DNA from: Chloropicon primus
Lineage: Eukaryota > Chlorophyta > Chloropicophyceae > Chloropicales > Chloropicaceae
Length of the DNA stretch: 64,000 bases
Reading direction: 5' to 3'
Assembly: GCA_023205875.1 (NCBI GenBank)
Contig: CP060769.1
Span: forward strand, 62,001 to 126,000
Shown here in pieces: positions 18,346-26,684 of the stretch (its first letter is position 1; every line of letters begins with the position of its first letter). The position numbers and the translations under genes are program-made. The notes under the pieces were generated by a model. It ran no database searches and was not told the DNA's origin. It saw only the letters and a program-made list of their open reading frames with translations.

Positions 18346-20325
18346 ATGCCTCCAAAGAAGAAGCCTGCGGGGAAGGGAAAGAAAGCGGCCGAGACGCCAG
18401 AGCCAGACCACGCTGGGGAGGAGCAGGAGAAGGTGCCAGTGAACACCAGTATGTTTAGCCTCGAGAACGAGGTGGAGCGGAAGGTTGTGAAGCCCTCGAA
18501 CCAATTGGAGCTCACGGAGGATGAGTTGAACCAGGAGATGCTCACCGTGTTGAAGAGCACGAATCCCCAGGCCCCGAAAAGCATCGTGAGGTATGACTTC
18601 AACGAGCAGTGCTTCAAGCCCGAGGCCATGGTGGACCAGTTCACGATACATTATAGGACCGACGGGTGGCTGCTCCATTCGGAGAGCGAAGAGGGGAAGC
18701 AGCAGCTCGAGGCGAAGAAGAAGGAAGCGGCTGCGATTGAGGACTTCAAGGCTGCGATAAGCAAGGCCACGGAGGCGGACGAGCAGGAGGCCAAGCAGTA
18801 CAGAAACCAGTTCAACTTCACGGAGAGGGCCGCCCAGACCTACAACCACGGGACGAGGGATCGCATGGCTGCAACTGAGCCGCCCACCGTGCTGACTTAT
18901 TCTGGCTCCACGACCCAGTGGGAGATTTACGACGCGTACATGAAGGACTTTGCCGTCCAACAGATGCAGAACGAGAGCAGGTCCTCCAAGAAGACGATTG
19001 CGGAACCAAAGAAGGAGAAGCAGAAGGAGAGCACCGTGAAGAAGGAGGAGAAGGAGGACATCATGCACACTCAGAATATGTCAGCCGCTGCCAAGGTCAT
19101 GGAGAGGGTGATGAACCAGAACACCAACGAGGACATCACTCAGGACTTCAAGTATTGGGACGATCAGGCCGACAAATTTAGGGAGAACGAGGGAACTCTC
19201 TTGCCTCTTTGGAAGTTCACGAACGAGAAAACGAAGAAGAGGAACGTCACGAGCATTTGCTGGAACCCCGAGTACCCCGACATGTTCGCGGTTGGCTTCG
19301 GTTCCTTCGACTTCACGAAGCAGGGAAGGGGCATGATCTGCTGCTACTCGCTGAAGAACCCTAGCTTCCCGGAATTCCTGCTGTACACCGAGTCTGGCGT
19401 CATGTGCCTGGACTTCCACCCGCAGCAGTCGAGCCTGCTCGCCTGCGGACTGTACGACGGCACCGTGCAAGTGTACGACATCAGAAACAAAATTAGAACT
19501 CCAATCTTCCAGTCCACCGCACGAACTGGCAAGCACACAGACCCGGTGTGGCAGATCTTCTGGGAGGAGGCGGACCTCAACAAGTGGATGCAGTTCTACT
19601 CCATCTCCTCGGACGGCAGGGTGACCCTGTGGACCCTGACGAAGGCGGAGCTGCTGTACGAGGACATCATGGAGCTCCAGCCGCACGCCCAGGCCTTGAC
19701 CTCCATAGAGGCGGACTCTGCCCAATTCTCTCGCCTTGAATCGGGCTGCTGCTTCGACTTTAACAGGCTGTCAGACCACCTCTTCATCGTTGGAACGGAG
19801 GAGGGCGTGATTCACAAGTGCAGCAAGTCCTACAACTCACAGTACCTGGAGAACTACACCGAGCACGGGATGTCTGTCTACGCGGTGAAGTGGAACCCAT
19901 TCCTTTCAAACGTTTTCCTCTCTGCGAGTGCGGACTGGCAGGTTAAGGTGTGGGACCACAACCATTCCAAGAGTTTGTACTCGTTTGATCTTAACGCCCC
20001 GGTGGCGGACATTGCGTGGGCGCCTTACTCCTCCACCGTCTTTGCTGCCATCAGCTCTGACGGGAAGGTCCTGGTCTATGACCTGTCGATGAACAGGAAC
20101 CAGCCCATCTGCGAGCAGAAGATCTCAAAGAAGCCAAGGCTGACAAAGGTGTGCTTCAACCCCCACAGCCCAGTCCTTCTCGTGGGAGACGAGAGGGGTT
20201 GCGTCACCAGCCTGAAGCTTTCGCCAAACCTGAGGAAGGCCCTCGACAATACGGAGTCCAAGGACAAGCAAGTCCAAGCGAACAACATGAAGACCATCGT
20301 AGACATCGCCCTGAAACAACAGTGA
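18346..20325 (+). CDS. DNAI1: outer-arm dynein intermediate chain 1
   Basis: The protein has 659 residues (Chlamydomonas IC78/ODA9 is close to this size). The N-terminus is Lys-rich. A conserved stretch (QFNFTERAAQTYNHGTRDR, then WEIYDAYMKDFAVQQ) is characteristic of IC1. WD repeats begin near residue 300: VTSICWNPEYPDMFAVGFGS, LACGLYDGTVQVYDIR, SISSDGRVTLW, VYAVKWNPFLSNVFLSASADWQVKVWD and AAISSDGKVLVYDL. It anchors outer dynein arms to axonemal doublets. A single exon with ATG 18346 and a short 3' tail, it is strong evidence that the organism has motile flagella. Confidence 0.95.
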   Translation: MPPKKKPAGKGKKAAETPEPDHAGEEQEKVPVNTSMFSLENEVERKVVKPSNQLELTEDELNQEMLTVLKSTNPQAPKSIVRYDFNEQCFKPEAMVDQFTIHYRTDGWLLHSESEEGKQQLEAKKKEAAAIEDFKAAISKATEADEQEAKQYRNQFNFTERAAQTYNHGTRDRMAATEPPTVLTYSGSTTQWEIYDAYMKDFAVQQMQNESRSSKKTIAEPKKEKQKESTVKKEEKEDIMHTQNMSAAAKVMERVMNQNTNEDITQDFKYWDDQADKFRENEGTLLPLWKFTNEKTKKRNVTSICWNPEYPDMFAVGFGSFDFTKQGRGMICCYSLKNPSFPEFLLYTESGVMCLDFHPQQSSLLACGLYDGTVQVYDIRNKIRTPIFQSTARTGKHTDPVWQIFWEEADLNKWMQFYSISSDGRVTLWTLTKAELLYEDIMELQPHAQALTSIEADSAQFSRLESGCCFDFNRLSDHLFIVGTEEGVIHKCSKSYNSQYLENYTEHGMSVYAVKWNPFLSNVFLSASADWQVKVWDHNHSKSLYSFDLNAPVADIAWAPYSSTVFAAISSDGKVLVYDLSMNRNQPICEQKISKKPRLTKVCFNPHSPVLLVGDERGCVTSLKLSPNLRKALDNTESKDKQVQANNMKTIVDIALKQQ

Positions 20326-20522
20326 GTCGTCGGGCCTTGGGGACGGAGGACAACTCTTATCTATCTGTATCTGGAACTAAATAATTGTGTATTTGTTTGG
20401 TTTGGTTTATGGCAATGAATCAGCTGCTTTTCTTAGGATTCATTCCGTCCTTTTTCTTCCTTTTTGAAGAGCATAAAGATACAAGTGTGTAGCGTGTGGG
20501 AGTGTGACGATGACGACTCCTG

Positions 20523-21266
20523 TTAGCTGTAAAGGCGGTTTGCGCTCTCAAGACCCACGGCCTGCAGCTTGGCTTGCAGGGTCTGAATCTTGGCGTCCTT
20601 CAGTCTAACGAGCTGCTCGAGCTTCCTCACTTTCGTGTCCAAGATCTCGTTCGCTTCCTTGAGCTCCTGAATGTACCGCTCCTTGCTGTGCAACTCTCGC
20701 ACGTTTGGACTCGAGGAGCCGCTCCTCATTCTTCCCTCCTCGCGGAAACCGACGTGGCTATGGTTTTTTCGCGCTGGCTCGATCCTCCTAGGCTCCCCGC
20801 TGCGCGGCGACCCCGAACTCGCGTTGCTGCGGCCCTGGCCGTGTCCATTCGCCCCGGAGCCGTGCCTCTCTCGCGATCCGAGCTGCCGCGAAGACGTTGC
20901 CCTCGCGCTGCTCTGGTTCTTTGAGTGGTACTTTGCGATCTTGACTTGAAGCTGCTGCAAGAGCTTCTCGATGGCCCCGCCCACGCAGTTCGAAATCGCT
21001 TCGAAATCCTGCCGACTCGTTTGCATCCCTATGCGCTTGAAGCACTTGGTGTTCAAGGTGTCCCAGTTGTATATCTTTTGGCTTATGCCACTGGCGCTGC
21101 TGTAGTTGTGCAAGTCCACGAGCTTGGGCAAGTAGTGGTGAACTATCTCAGCGCAAAGGACGCCATCGCTAAAGTCCCTCGCTATGTTCCTCTTCGGCCT
21201 CGAAAGCGGGATGGTGTCCACCCACTGGTACAGGGACTGGAGCTCCTCCACACTTACTTCGTTCAT
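20523..21266 (-). CDS. SPEF1: SPEF1/CLAMP calponin-homology ciliary protein
   Basis: The protein has 247 residues. The N-terminal CH domain spans about residues 5-110 (LYQWVDTIPLSRPKRNIARD, then FSDGVLCAEIVHHYLPKLVD and YNWDTLNTKCFKRIG). A low-complexity Arg/Ser/Gly linker follows. The C-terminal coiled coil spans about residues 195-240 (LKEANEILDTKVRKLEQLVR). This is the layout of SPEF1, which bundles the central-pair microtubules. The start is ATG 21266, followed upstream by a (GGT)n run. It is tail-to-tail with DNAI1, 197 bp between stops. Confidence 0.9.
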   Translation of the reverse strand: MNEVSVEELQSLYQWVDTIPLSRPKRNIARDFSDGVLCAEIVHHYLPKLVDLHNYSSASGISQKIYNWDTLNTKCFKRIGMQTSRQDFEAISNCVGGAIEKLLQQLQVKIAKYHSKNQSSARATSSRQLGSRERHGSGANGHGQGRSNASSGSPRSGEPRRIEPARKNHSHVGFREEGRMRSGSSSPNVRELHSKERYIQELKEANEILDTKVRKLEQLVRLKDAKIQTLQAKLQAVGLESANRLYS

Positions 21267-21641
21267 GGTGGTGGTGGTGGTGGTGGTGATGGCCACCAAC
21301 TCTTCGACTCCAACAGCAACACGAACAACTGAGGACCACACTCCTCCTCCCTTGGAATACTACGACGTCAGCGGCAGACGGTTTCAAGGCCAAACCCTCG
21401 CGTCCAACAGAATGGGGCAAGTGTCGTCCCCCCCTCCCTCCTTGGTCCCTCTCCGTCCCTCCCTCCTGCCACCCCCAGCAACGACGAACACAAAACCGAA
21501 GAAAAGACGCAAGACAGGCGCAAGGCTTTCGGTTCAGTTTCTTCTCGCAAACGAGGGGCACTCTCGAAGATCACAAGACGATGCTTCCCTACGACTCGCC
21601 CTTGACCTTCACCACGCCACCGTCCTCATCGCGTATCTCGC

Positions 21642-21853
21642 CCTCCACTCACCTCGTCTCAAAGAACTCTGTTCAGCAGCCAGCCAGGTCAAGCGAGAAA
21701 CCATTCTCCTGTTAGTCTTCCCCCCATGGCGTGCGGTCCTTTTCGTGTACCGAGGCATCCAACGAAAGAGCACGAAACAATGTATCGATACACGAGGCCC
21801 CCTTTACCAAGGCACGACGTCCTCGTCCTCCCTCTCGCCCTCCACTCACCTCA
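21642..21853 (-). repeat. 210-bp inverted repeat, left arm
   Basis: This arm pairs with 22057-22268. The best-matched core is about 21756-21853, which contains atgtatcgatacacgaggcc. Matching continues more weakly outward to the CAGCCAGCCAGGTCAAGCGA segment near 21676. Confidence 0.85.
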
Positions 21854-22056
21854 ATCGTCCCCCAGGCCCTTGGAGTCCAAGGTGGTCTCTCCGAGGGCCA
21901 GTTCTTTCATTTCAAACCCAATTGTCTTGGGGATCCAGACCCCCTCCATACGAGTGTAACATATGGTACACTCGTGATGAGAGGATGGAGACGACCCCCA
22001 AGAGGGGACTGCCACAGGAAGCGAGCGTTACAGGGCGCCGCGACACGAAGACGACG

Positions 22057-22268
22057 TGAGTGGAGGGCGAGAGGGAGGACGAGGACGTCGTGCCTTGGTA
22101 ATGGGGGCCTCGTGTATCGATACATCGTTCCGTGCTCTTTCGTTTGATACCTCGGTGGAGGAAAATGACGCACAAAGAACTTCCAGACTAACAGGAGATT
22201 GGTTTCTCGCTTGACTTCGCTTGACCTGGCTCGTTGGCTGGACAGACTCCTTGAGACGACTCACTTTG
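22057..22268 (+). repeat. 210-bp inverted repeat, right arm
   Basis: This is the reverse complement of 21642-21853 with scattered differences and one short duplication (acttcgcttg) near the outer end. Confidence 0.85.
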
Positions 22269-22305
22269 GGAGCGTGCGTGGAGAGGGGGACGGAGGCATA
22301 CCGCA

Positions 22306-23568
22306 ATGGAGGTCGGAGGTGTACCTTGCGTGGTCCTGACGGTATGTCGCGTGGCAGTCGCTCTCGCGCTGGCGCCCATCGCGAGCATCTTCGCTTCCCT
22401 CGTCCTCGCGTACACCGTGCCGAGGCGATTGGCTGAAAAGCATCCAGGGTGGGGGTGGGCGGCGGTGCCGGTGGGCGGATTGCTCGGCGCGGCGGCCGGA
22501 CTCGCTGCTGTGGGTCCCCTGGGGACTGTCCTGTGGGCGATGTACGGGCCGAGCGCCCCGGAGGAGCCATTCTCCTTCAGAACGTTGAAAGAGGCGAGGA
22601 GGCACGCTATCCCGAGGGAGAGGGAGGTGAGAGCCAACGCGGTCAAAGAGAGGCACGGGCGGGCCTTGGAGTTCACGAACGAGGTGATCTCGGACATGTA
22701 TTGCCACGTCGTTTCGCCGCGTGACCGCCCCTCACGCGGGATTCTCGTGATGCACCACGGCCTGCACTCGCATGGTGGCGCCGCGAGAATGCTTGAGATC
22801 GCCGTGTACTTCTCCCAGAAAGGTTACACCGTGTACTCTTGTGACGCGGTGGGGCATGGGAGGTCTCACGGGAGCTTCGGGACGATCCCTGCGCTGGAGC
22901 AACTGGCCAAGAACTTTGCAGCGGTGGTGGACAGCATCAGGGGGAAGCACCCCCGCCAGCCCATATTCCTCAAAGGAGCGAGTATGGGCGGCCTCATCGT
23001 GCTGTGGTCGACCTTCTTCATGGAAGACGAGACGAGGGAGGAGGGTCTGAAGGGGATCATATCGGTCTGTCCTGCCCTCACGGTCGGTGATGCTGCCAAG
23101 AGCAAGTTCCTGATCGAGTTCTTCAAGTTCCTTCCGGTGCACTTTCTCGCAAACTTTGTGTTTCCGAAGCTGCCGTTGACAAAGGGTCCGAGGGGAGTCA
23201 GCTTCAGCGAGGATCCGGAGCTGAGGAGGCTCGCAGAGGAGGAATCAGACGCGGACCCGATGGAGTACAAAGGGAGACTCAAGTTTGCGACTGCCCTTAC
23301 CTTCACCCTGACTCTGATGGAAGAGCGAGCCAGCGCGTACTTGGTGAAACTTCTGCAGACGGTGGAGACCCCCCTACTGATGCAGCACGGGACTGGGGAC
23401 AAGACGGTAGACGTGGGAGGCTCGAGGACGTTCATCGCGGGGGTGAAGGCGGACAAGAAATCCCTGATAGAATACCAGGGAAAGAGTCACGTCTTGCTGA
23501 GTGAAGATGAAAAGACAAGGGAGAAGTACCTGAGCGACATGTTCACTTTTGTCAACAAGCTGCTGTAA
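22306..23568 (+). CDS. membrane-anchored alpha/beta hydrolase, monoacylglycerol-lipase type (copy A)
   Basis: The protein has 420 residues. Two hydrophobic segments lie at the N-terminus (VVLTVCRVAVALALAPIASI and the Gly/Ala stretch after WAAVPVGG). The serine-hydrolase fold follows: ILVMHHGLHSHGG (oxyanion strand), KGASMGG with nucleophile Ser226, Asp near 364 (TGDKTVD) and His near 395 (GKSHVLL). Plant relatives include monoacylglycerol lipases and caffeoylshikimate esterase. The substrate is not determinable here. Its 3' end is only 6 bp from that of copy B, a paralogue on the other strand. Confidence 0.85.
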   Translation: MEVGGVPCVVLTVCRVAVALALAPIASIFASLVLAYTVPRRLAEKHPGWGWAAVPVGGLLGAAAGLAAVGPLGTVLWAMYGPSAPEEPFSFRTLKEARRHAIPREREVRANAVKERHGRALEFTNEVISDMYCHVVSPRDRPSRGILVMHHGLHSHGGAARMLEIAVYFSQKGYTVYSCDAVGHGRSHGSFGTIPALEQLAKNFAAVVDSIRGKHPRQPIFLKGASMGGLIVLWSTFFMEDETREEGLKGIISVCPALTVGDAAKSKFLIEFFKFLPVHFLANFVFPKLPLTKGPRGVSFSEDPELRRLAEEESDADPMEYKGRLKFATALTFTLTLMEERASAYLVKLLQTVETPLLMQHGTGDKTVDVGGSRTFIAGVKADKKSLIEYQGKSHVLLSEDEKTREKYLSDMFTFVNKLL

Positions 23569-23574
23569 AATTTT

Positions 23575-25254
23575 TTAAGTTTTGTTGAGTTTTTGGTCAA
23601 TCCACGATATGGTGTTCTCCAAGTAGTCCCTCCTCGTCCCGTCGTCCTCCGTGAGCAAGCTGTGGCATTTCCCGCCGTACTCGATGAAGTCCACAGGTAT
23701 CCTCTGGCTCGACAAAAGGGTTTTGACGATGTGCCTGCTTCCCCTCACATCGACGCACCTGTCCGCGGTGCCGTGCTGCACCAGGAGGGGCGCATCGAGC
23801 TGACTAATCTTGCCGAGGAAGGCGTCTCGCCCGGCAAAGGAAAGCAAGGAGTTCTTAAAGGTCACTGCCGTGGCGAGCTTCATCCAGTCAGTGTAGAGCA
23901 ACCCGTCGCTCTTCTCCTCGGCGATGGCCTTGTCCCTCAGGTCCTCGTCTTCCGGATAGCATATTCCGACCACCCCTTTGTCAACCGGCAGCTTTGGGAA
24001 GCTTTGGGCCATGAATTCGAGGGGAAGGCTGTCCACAATGGCGTCCACCGTCGTCTCCCTCGGCCGATGGATGAGAAAAGCTGGGCAGGTGGCCACCACC
24101 CCCGCCAGCTTGCCCTCCAAGTCCCCCGAGCTCCCCGCGAGAAGGGCCAAGAGACCTCCCATGCTCTCCCCCATCAGGAAGAGAGGGAGGCTGGGAAACT
24201 TTTCGCAGCAGCGGTGCGCCAGGAACGCAAGGTCCTCCGCGAGCTCGTAAAAGCTTGTGATGATGGCGAAATCTCCGTCGCTCTGGCCGTGGCCCAGGGC
24301 ATCGGGGAGGGCAACGGCAAAGCCGGCCTTGGCGAAATAGAGCCCGAGCTCCATGCACGCCGCGGTGCCGCCGTGGCAATGCAAGCCGTGATGAAAGACG
24401 AGGATCCCCCTGAACTCGCTCGGGCTCATTGTCTTTGGGGTCAGAAACCGAACGAACAAGGAATACGCGTCGTACTTGCTCCTCGACGGGTCCCACCGCT
24501 GTCGTTCGAAGACCTCAGACGCGCAGAAGACTCGGTCGGAATTCATGGCCTCCACGAAGAATCGATGCTGGTGAAGAGCCTCCGCCTTGTCGATCCTGTC
24601 CCTGCTCCTCCTCCTCGTCTCCCAGAGGTGGTCGGGAGCTCCCGGGCCATACAGGGCGGTGAGTATGGGGAAGAGCAAGCCCGCCGCGGCGCCAGCGACA
24701 AGTCCCAAGACGGACGAAGAGCACAGCACCAAGGCGAACACCGCGCAGAAGAACAGAATTCTCAGGACCTGCGCCACATGCACCACGGCGACGTGGTTGG
24801 CCTTCCTGGACAGTCCCCGAACGCAGCAGTTGCCCTCGAGGTGGCCCCAGATTCTCCTTCTGTGGGAGAGCAGGAGCGCGGGTGCGAGGGCCAGCCCGGC
24901 GATCGCACCCACGAACGCCGCGAGGGGTCCAACAATCAGGCCAGCTGCCAGCCTCTTCGTGCTCTCCAACGCCGGCGCGACCTTCCCAGCATTATTCCTC
25001 CTCCTGGACTTGCGCACGTATGCCTCCGCTCGCTCCCTCCTCCCTCCCGTCCTCCCCCCGAAGGCCTCCCCCACCTCGAGGAGCTTCTCCTCCTCCGCGG
25101 TGGCGCCCCCCTCCTCCTCCCCCCAACTGAGTCCCGCCTCCTCGTCCTCCTCCTCGTGGAGCAAGTTCTCCCCCAGTTCGAGAATCAGGTCCACGTCGCT
25201 CGCATACTCCGTCCCCTCTCCCCTCCTCGCACCACCACCACCACCGCGACTCAT
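23575..25254 (-). CDS. membrane-anchored alpha/beta hydrolase, monoacylglycerol-lipase type (copy B)
   Basis: The protein has 559 residues and is a paralogue of copy A with a longer N-terminus. It starts with an acidic segment, then a hydrophobic stretch (GLIVGPLAAFVGAIAGLALA) and another (VLRILFFCAVFALVLCSSSV). The catalytic core has ILVFHHGLHCHGG, GESMGG (Ser364), TADRCVD and GKCHSLL. The start is ATG 25254 (MSRGGGGG); upstream in-frame codons lack an ATG. The two genes are tail to tail and presumably arose by an inverted duplication. A role in lipid or ester hydrolysis at an internal membrane is likely. Confidence 0.85.
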   Translation of the reverse strand: MSRGGGGGARRGEGTEYASDVDLILELGENLLHEEEDEEAGLSWGEEEGGATAEEEKLLEVGEAFGGRTGGRRERAEAYVRKSRRRNNAGKVAPALESTKRLAAGLIVGPLAAFVGAIAGLALAPALLLSHRRRIWGHLEGNCCVRGLSRKANHVAVVHVAQVLRILFFCAVFALVLCSSSVLGLVAGAAAGLLFPILTALYGPGAPDHLWETRRRSRDRIDKAEALHQHRFFVEAMNSDRVFCASEVFERQRWDPSRSKYDAYSLFVRFLTPKTMSPSEFRGILVFHHGLHCHGGTAACMELGLYFAKAGFAVALPDALGHGQSDGDFAIITSFYELAEDLAFLAHRCCEKFPSLPLFLMGESMGGLLALLAGSSGDLEGKLAGVVATCPAFLIHRPRETTVDAIVDSLPLEFMAQSFPKLPVDKGVVGICYPEDEDLRDKAIAEEKSDGLLYTDWMKLATAVTFKNSLLSFAGRDAFLGKISQLDAPLLVQHGTADRCVDVRGSRHIVKTLLSSQRIPVDFIEYGGKCHSLLTEDDGTRRDYLENTISWIDQKLNKT

Positions 25255-25695
25255 CCCTCCACAAACCACTCCACTCCACTCCACACTCCTCTCTCTTCCT
25301 CTCTCTTCCACCCAACACGGGACACGGACACGGGTCGCGTGGCGTGGCGTGGCGTTACGTGAGCAACCACGCGAGCAACCCCGTCGCCCAGGAATCCACA
25401 ACGAACGTCCTCCGCCCCCCTCGAGCCCTCGTCCACCGCCAGCACAGACGTTACGTCGTCTGCTGCTCCATTGAAGTCATCGAAGAAAGAACCAAAATCG
25501 TCATTCACGGGCAAAGGAGGATGCGATGGCGATGGCGCCGTCGGTGTGGTGTGGAAGGCAAGACCAAGCCTGGGCTGGATCAAGTTGATGCTAAACGAAA
25601 CACAATCAAAAGGAAAAGACCTGGGACTCTTTGCATTTCAAACGGTATATTTATATTATATGAAAAGGTTTTAAGAGGTGTTTGTAAAAATATAT
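25255..25695. other. spacer; carries a fragment similar to the GNAT gene start
   Basis: Bases 25529-25582 (gatggcgccgtcggtgtgg and on) resemble 27893-27944, the start of the GNAT coding region, with about three quarters of positions matching. Nothing else coding is supported. The 3' part (25600-25690) is AT-rich and serves as the 3' region of the minus-strand gene that follows. Confidence 0.45.
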
Positions 25696-26316
25696 TTACT
25701 TCTTTCCGCCGCACCAGTCGACCTTGGAGCAAGCCCAGCCAATTCCGGCAAGGGCCAACTTCTCCAAGTAGGACAAGGCCCTGTTGGCCCATCCCTTGAG
25801 GGCGTATCTGCTCTTCCAAGCGGCACCAAGAGCCTTAATGACAGCGTTGTTAAGGTGTCTGGACTCGACATCAGACTGGGACAAGATGACCTCAAGAGCG
25901 GATCCCTCCAAGACGTCCATGGACTCGAGCTGACCGTCCTTCTGGACAACGATCAAATCGTCACAGACGGTGGTGACGGTGGTTCCCTGAACGACAACGG
26001 CGTTGATGGCAGAGTTCACGACGAAGTCGTCAGCCTCGAAGATGAGTCCCTTGGCGCCAACGACGATCTTGCTGGAGAGCTCGGTGTTGACGGTCATGAC
26101 AGACTTTCCGTCCTTGGTGGAGAGGGTTCCGTTGGAAACCTTAACCTCCTTGGAGACCTCGTTGGCGAGGATGGTGACTCCGAAGACGGCGGCCAAGCAG
26201 GCAACAGTCAAGACGGAACCGACAACGACGGCGGCCTTCATGCTCTTGACAGAGCCCTCGACGTTGGACAACTGTCCCTTGAGGCTGGACACGGTGGATC
26301 TTCTCTCGGACTCCAT
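25696..26316 (-). CDS. unrecognised single-pass membrane protein
   Basis: The protein has 206 residues. A polar N-terminus of about 27 residues precedes one clear transmembrane helix (AAVVVGSVLTVACLAAVFGV). A beta-rich Val/Thr/Ser segment follows (SKIVVGAKGLIFEADDFVVN) and a C-terminal tail ends in WACSKVDWCGGKK. No known domain is recognised. Third positions are almost always C and Lys codons are all AAG, as in highly expressed genes, and a TATATAAG box lies 85 nt upstream. A surface or organelle-membrane protein is possible. Confidence 0.75.
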   Translation of the reverse strand: MESERRSTVSSLKGQLSNVEGSVKSMKAAVVVGSVLTVACLAAVFGVTILANEVSKEVKVSNGTLSTKDGKSVMTVNTELSSKIVVGAKGLIFEADDFVVNSAINAVVVQGTTVTTVCDDLIVVQKDGQLESMDVLEGSALEVILSQSDVESRHLNNAVIKALGAAWKSRYALKGWANRALSYLEKLALAGIGWACSKVDWCGGKK

Positions 26317-26400
26317 TATGATTTGGTTTGGTTTGGTTTGGTTTTGTGTTTGTACGAGAACGTGTTCGTAAAAGTGAGACCTCCTGGTGGTCGATTTCGC

Positions 26401-26408
26401 CTTATATA
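26401..26408 (-). promoter_or_regulatory. TATA box
   Basis: TATATAAG on the minus strand lies about 85 nt upstream of ATG 26316. It is the clearest TATA element in the window and suggests strong, focused initiation for the small membrane-protein gene. Confidence 0.5.
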
Positions 26409-26684
26409 CCTCTGGATAAGAGTCTCACAACATGTTGCCTTTGTTTTATTTTTTATTTTTTCACAAACGAGGAAAACTCTTTCCTCGGTAGGCAGCGTCG
26501 TGGAATTCAGCTTGCACAAAAAATTGCGCATGTATTGGCAGGCCGAGCAGACAAAAGAAATCGTGAAGATTTCAAAGAATTGAGTGACTCCAAGGAAAAA
26601 AAAAGAAGTGTTTGGGTGGTTGGGTCATCCAGTTCGGACCCGTCTTTGGACCCATCACATGAAATCATCATCTGCTGCGTGCGA

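Larger units (their letters stand above)
21267..22305. promoter_or_regulatory. divergent leader SPEF1/hydrolase built as a 210-bp inverted repeat
   Basis: Bases 21642-21853 and 22057-22268 are imperfect reverse complements of each other around a spacer of about 200 bp. Each arm, read towards its own gene, has a GTGAGTGGAGGGCG donor (minus strand near 21849; plus strand at 22056). Each has the dyad-related CTCTTTCGTT motif about 80 nt later (21750-21775 and 22133-22160). Possible leader-intron acceptor gctggacag ends at 22245. Bases 21267-21641 have no recognisable feature beyond a repeated CCCTCC word. Confidence 0.65.

Noticed and set aside
23593-25362. 589-residue plus-strand open frame
   Set aside because: It is antisense to hydrolase copy B, with no motif.
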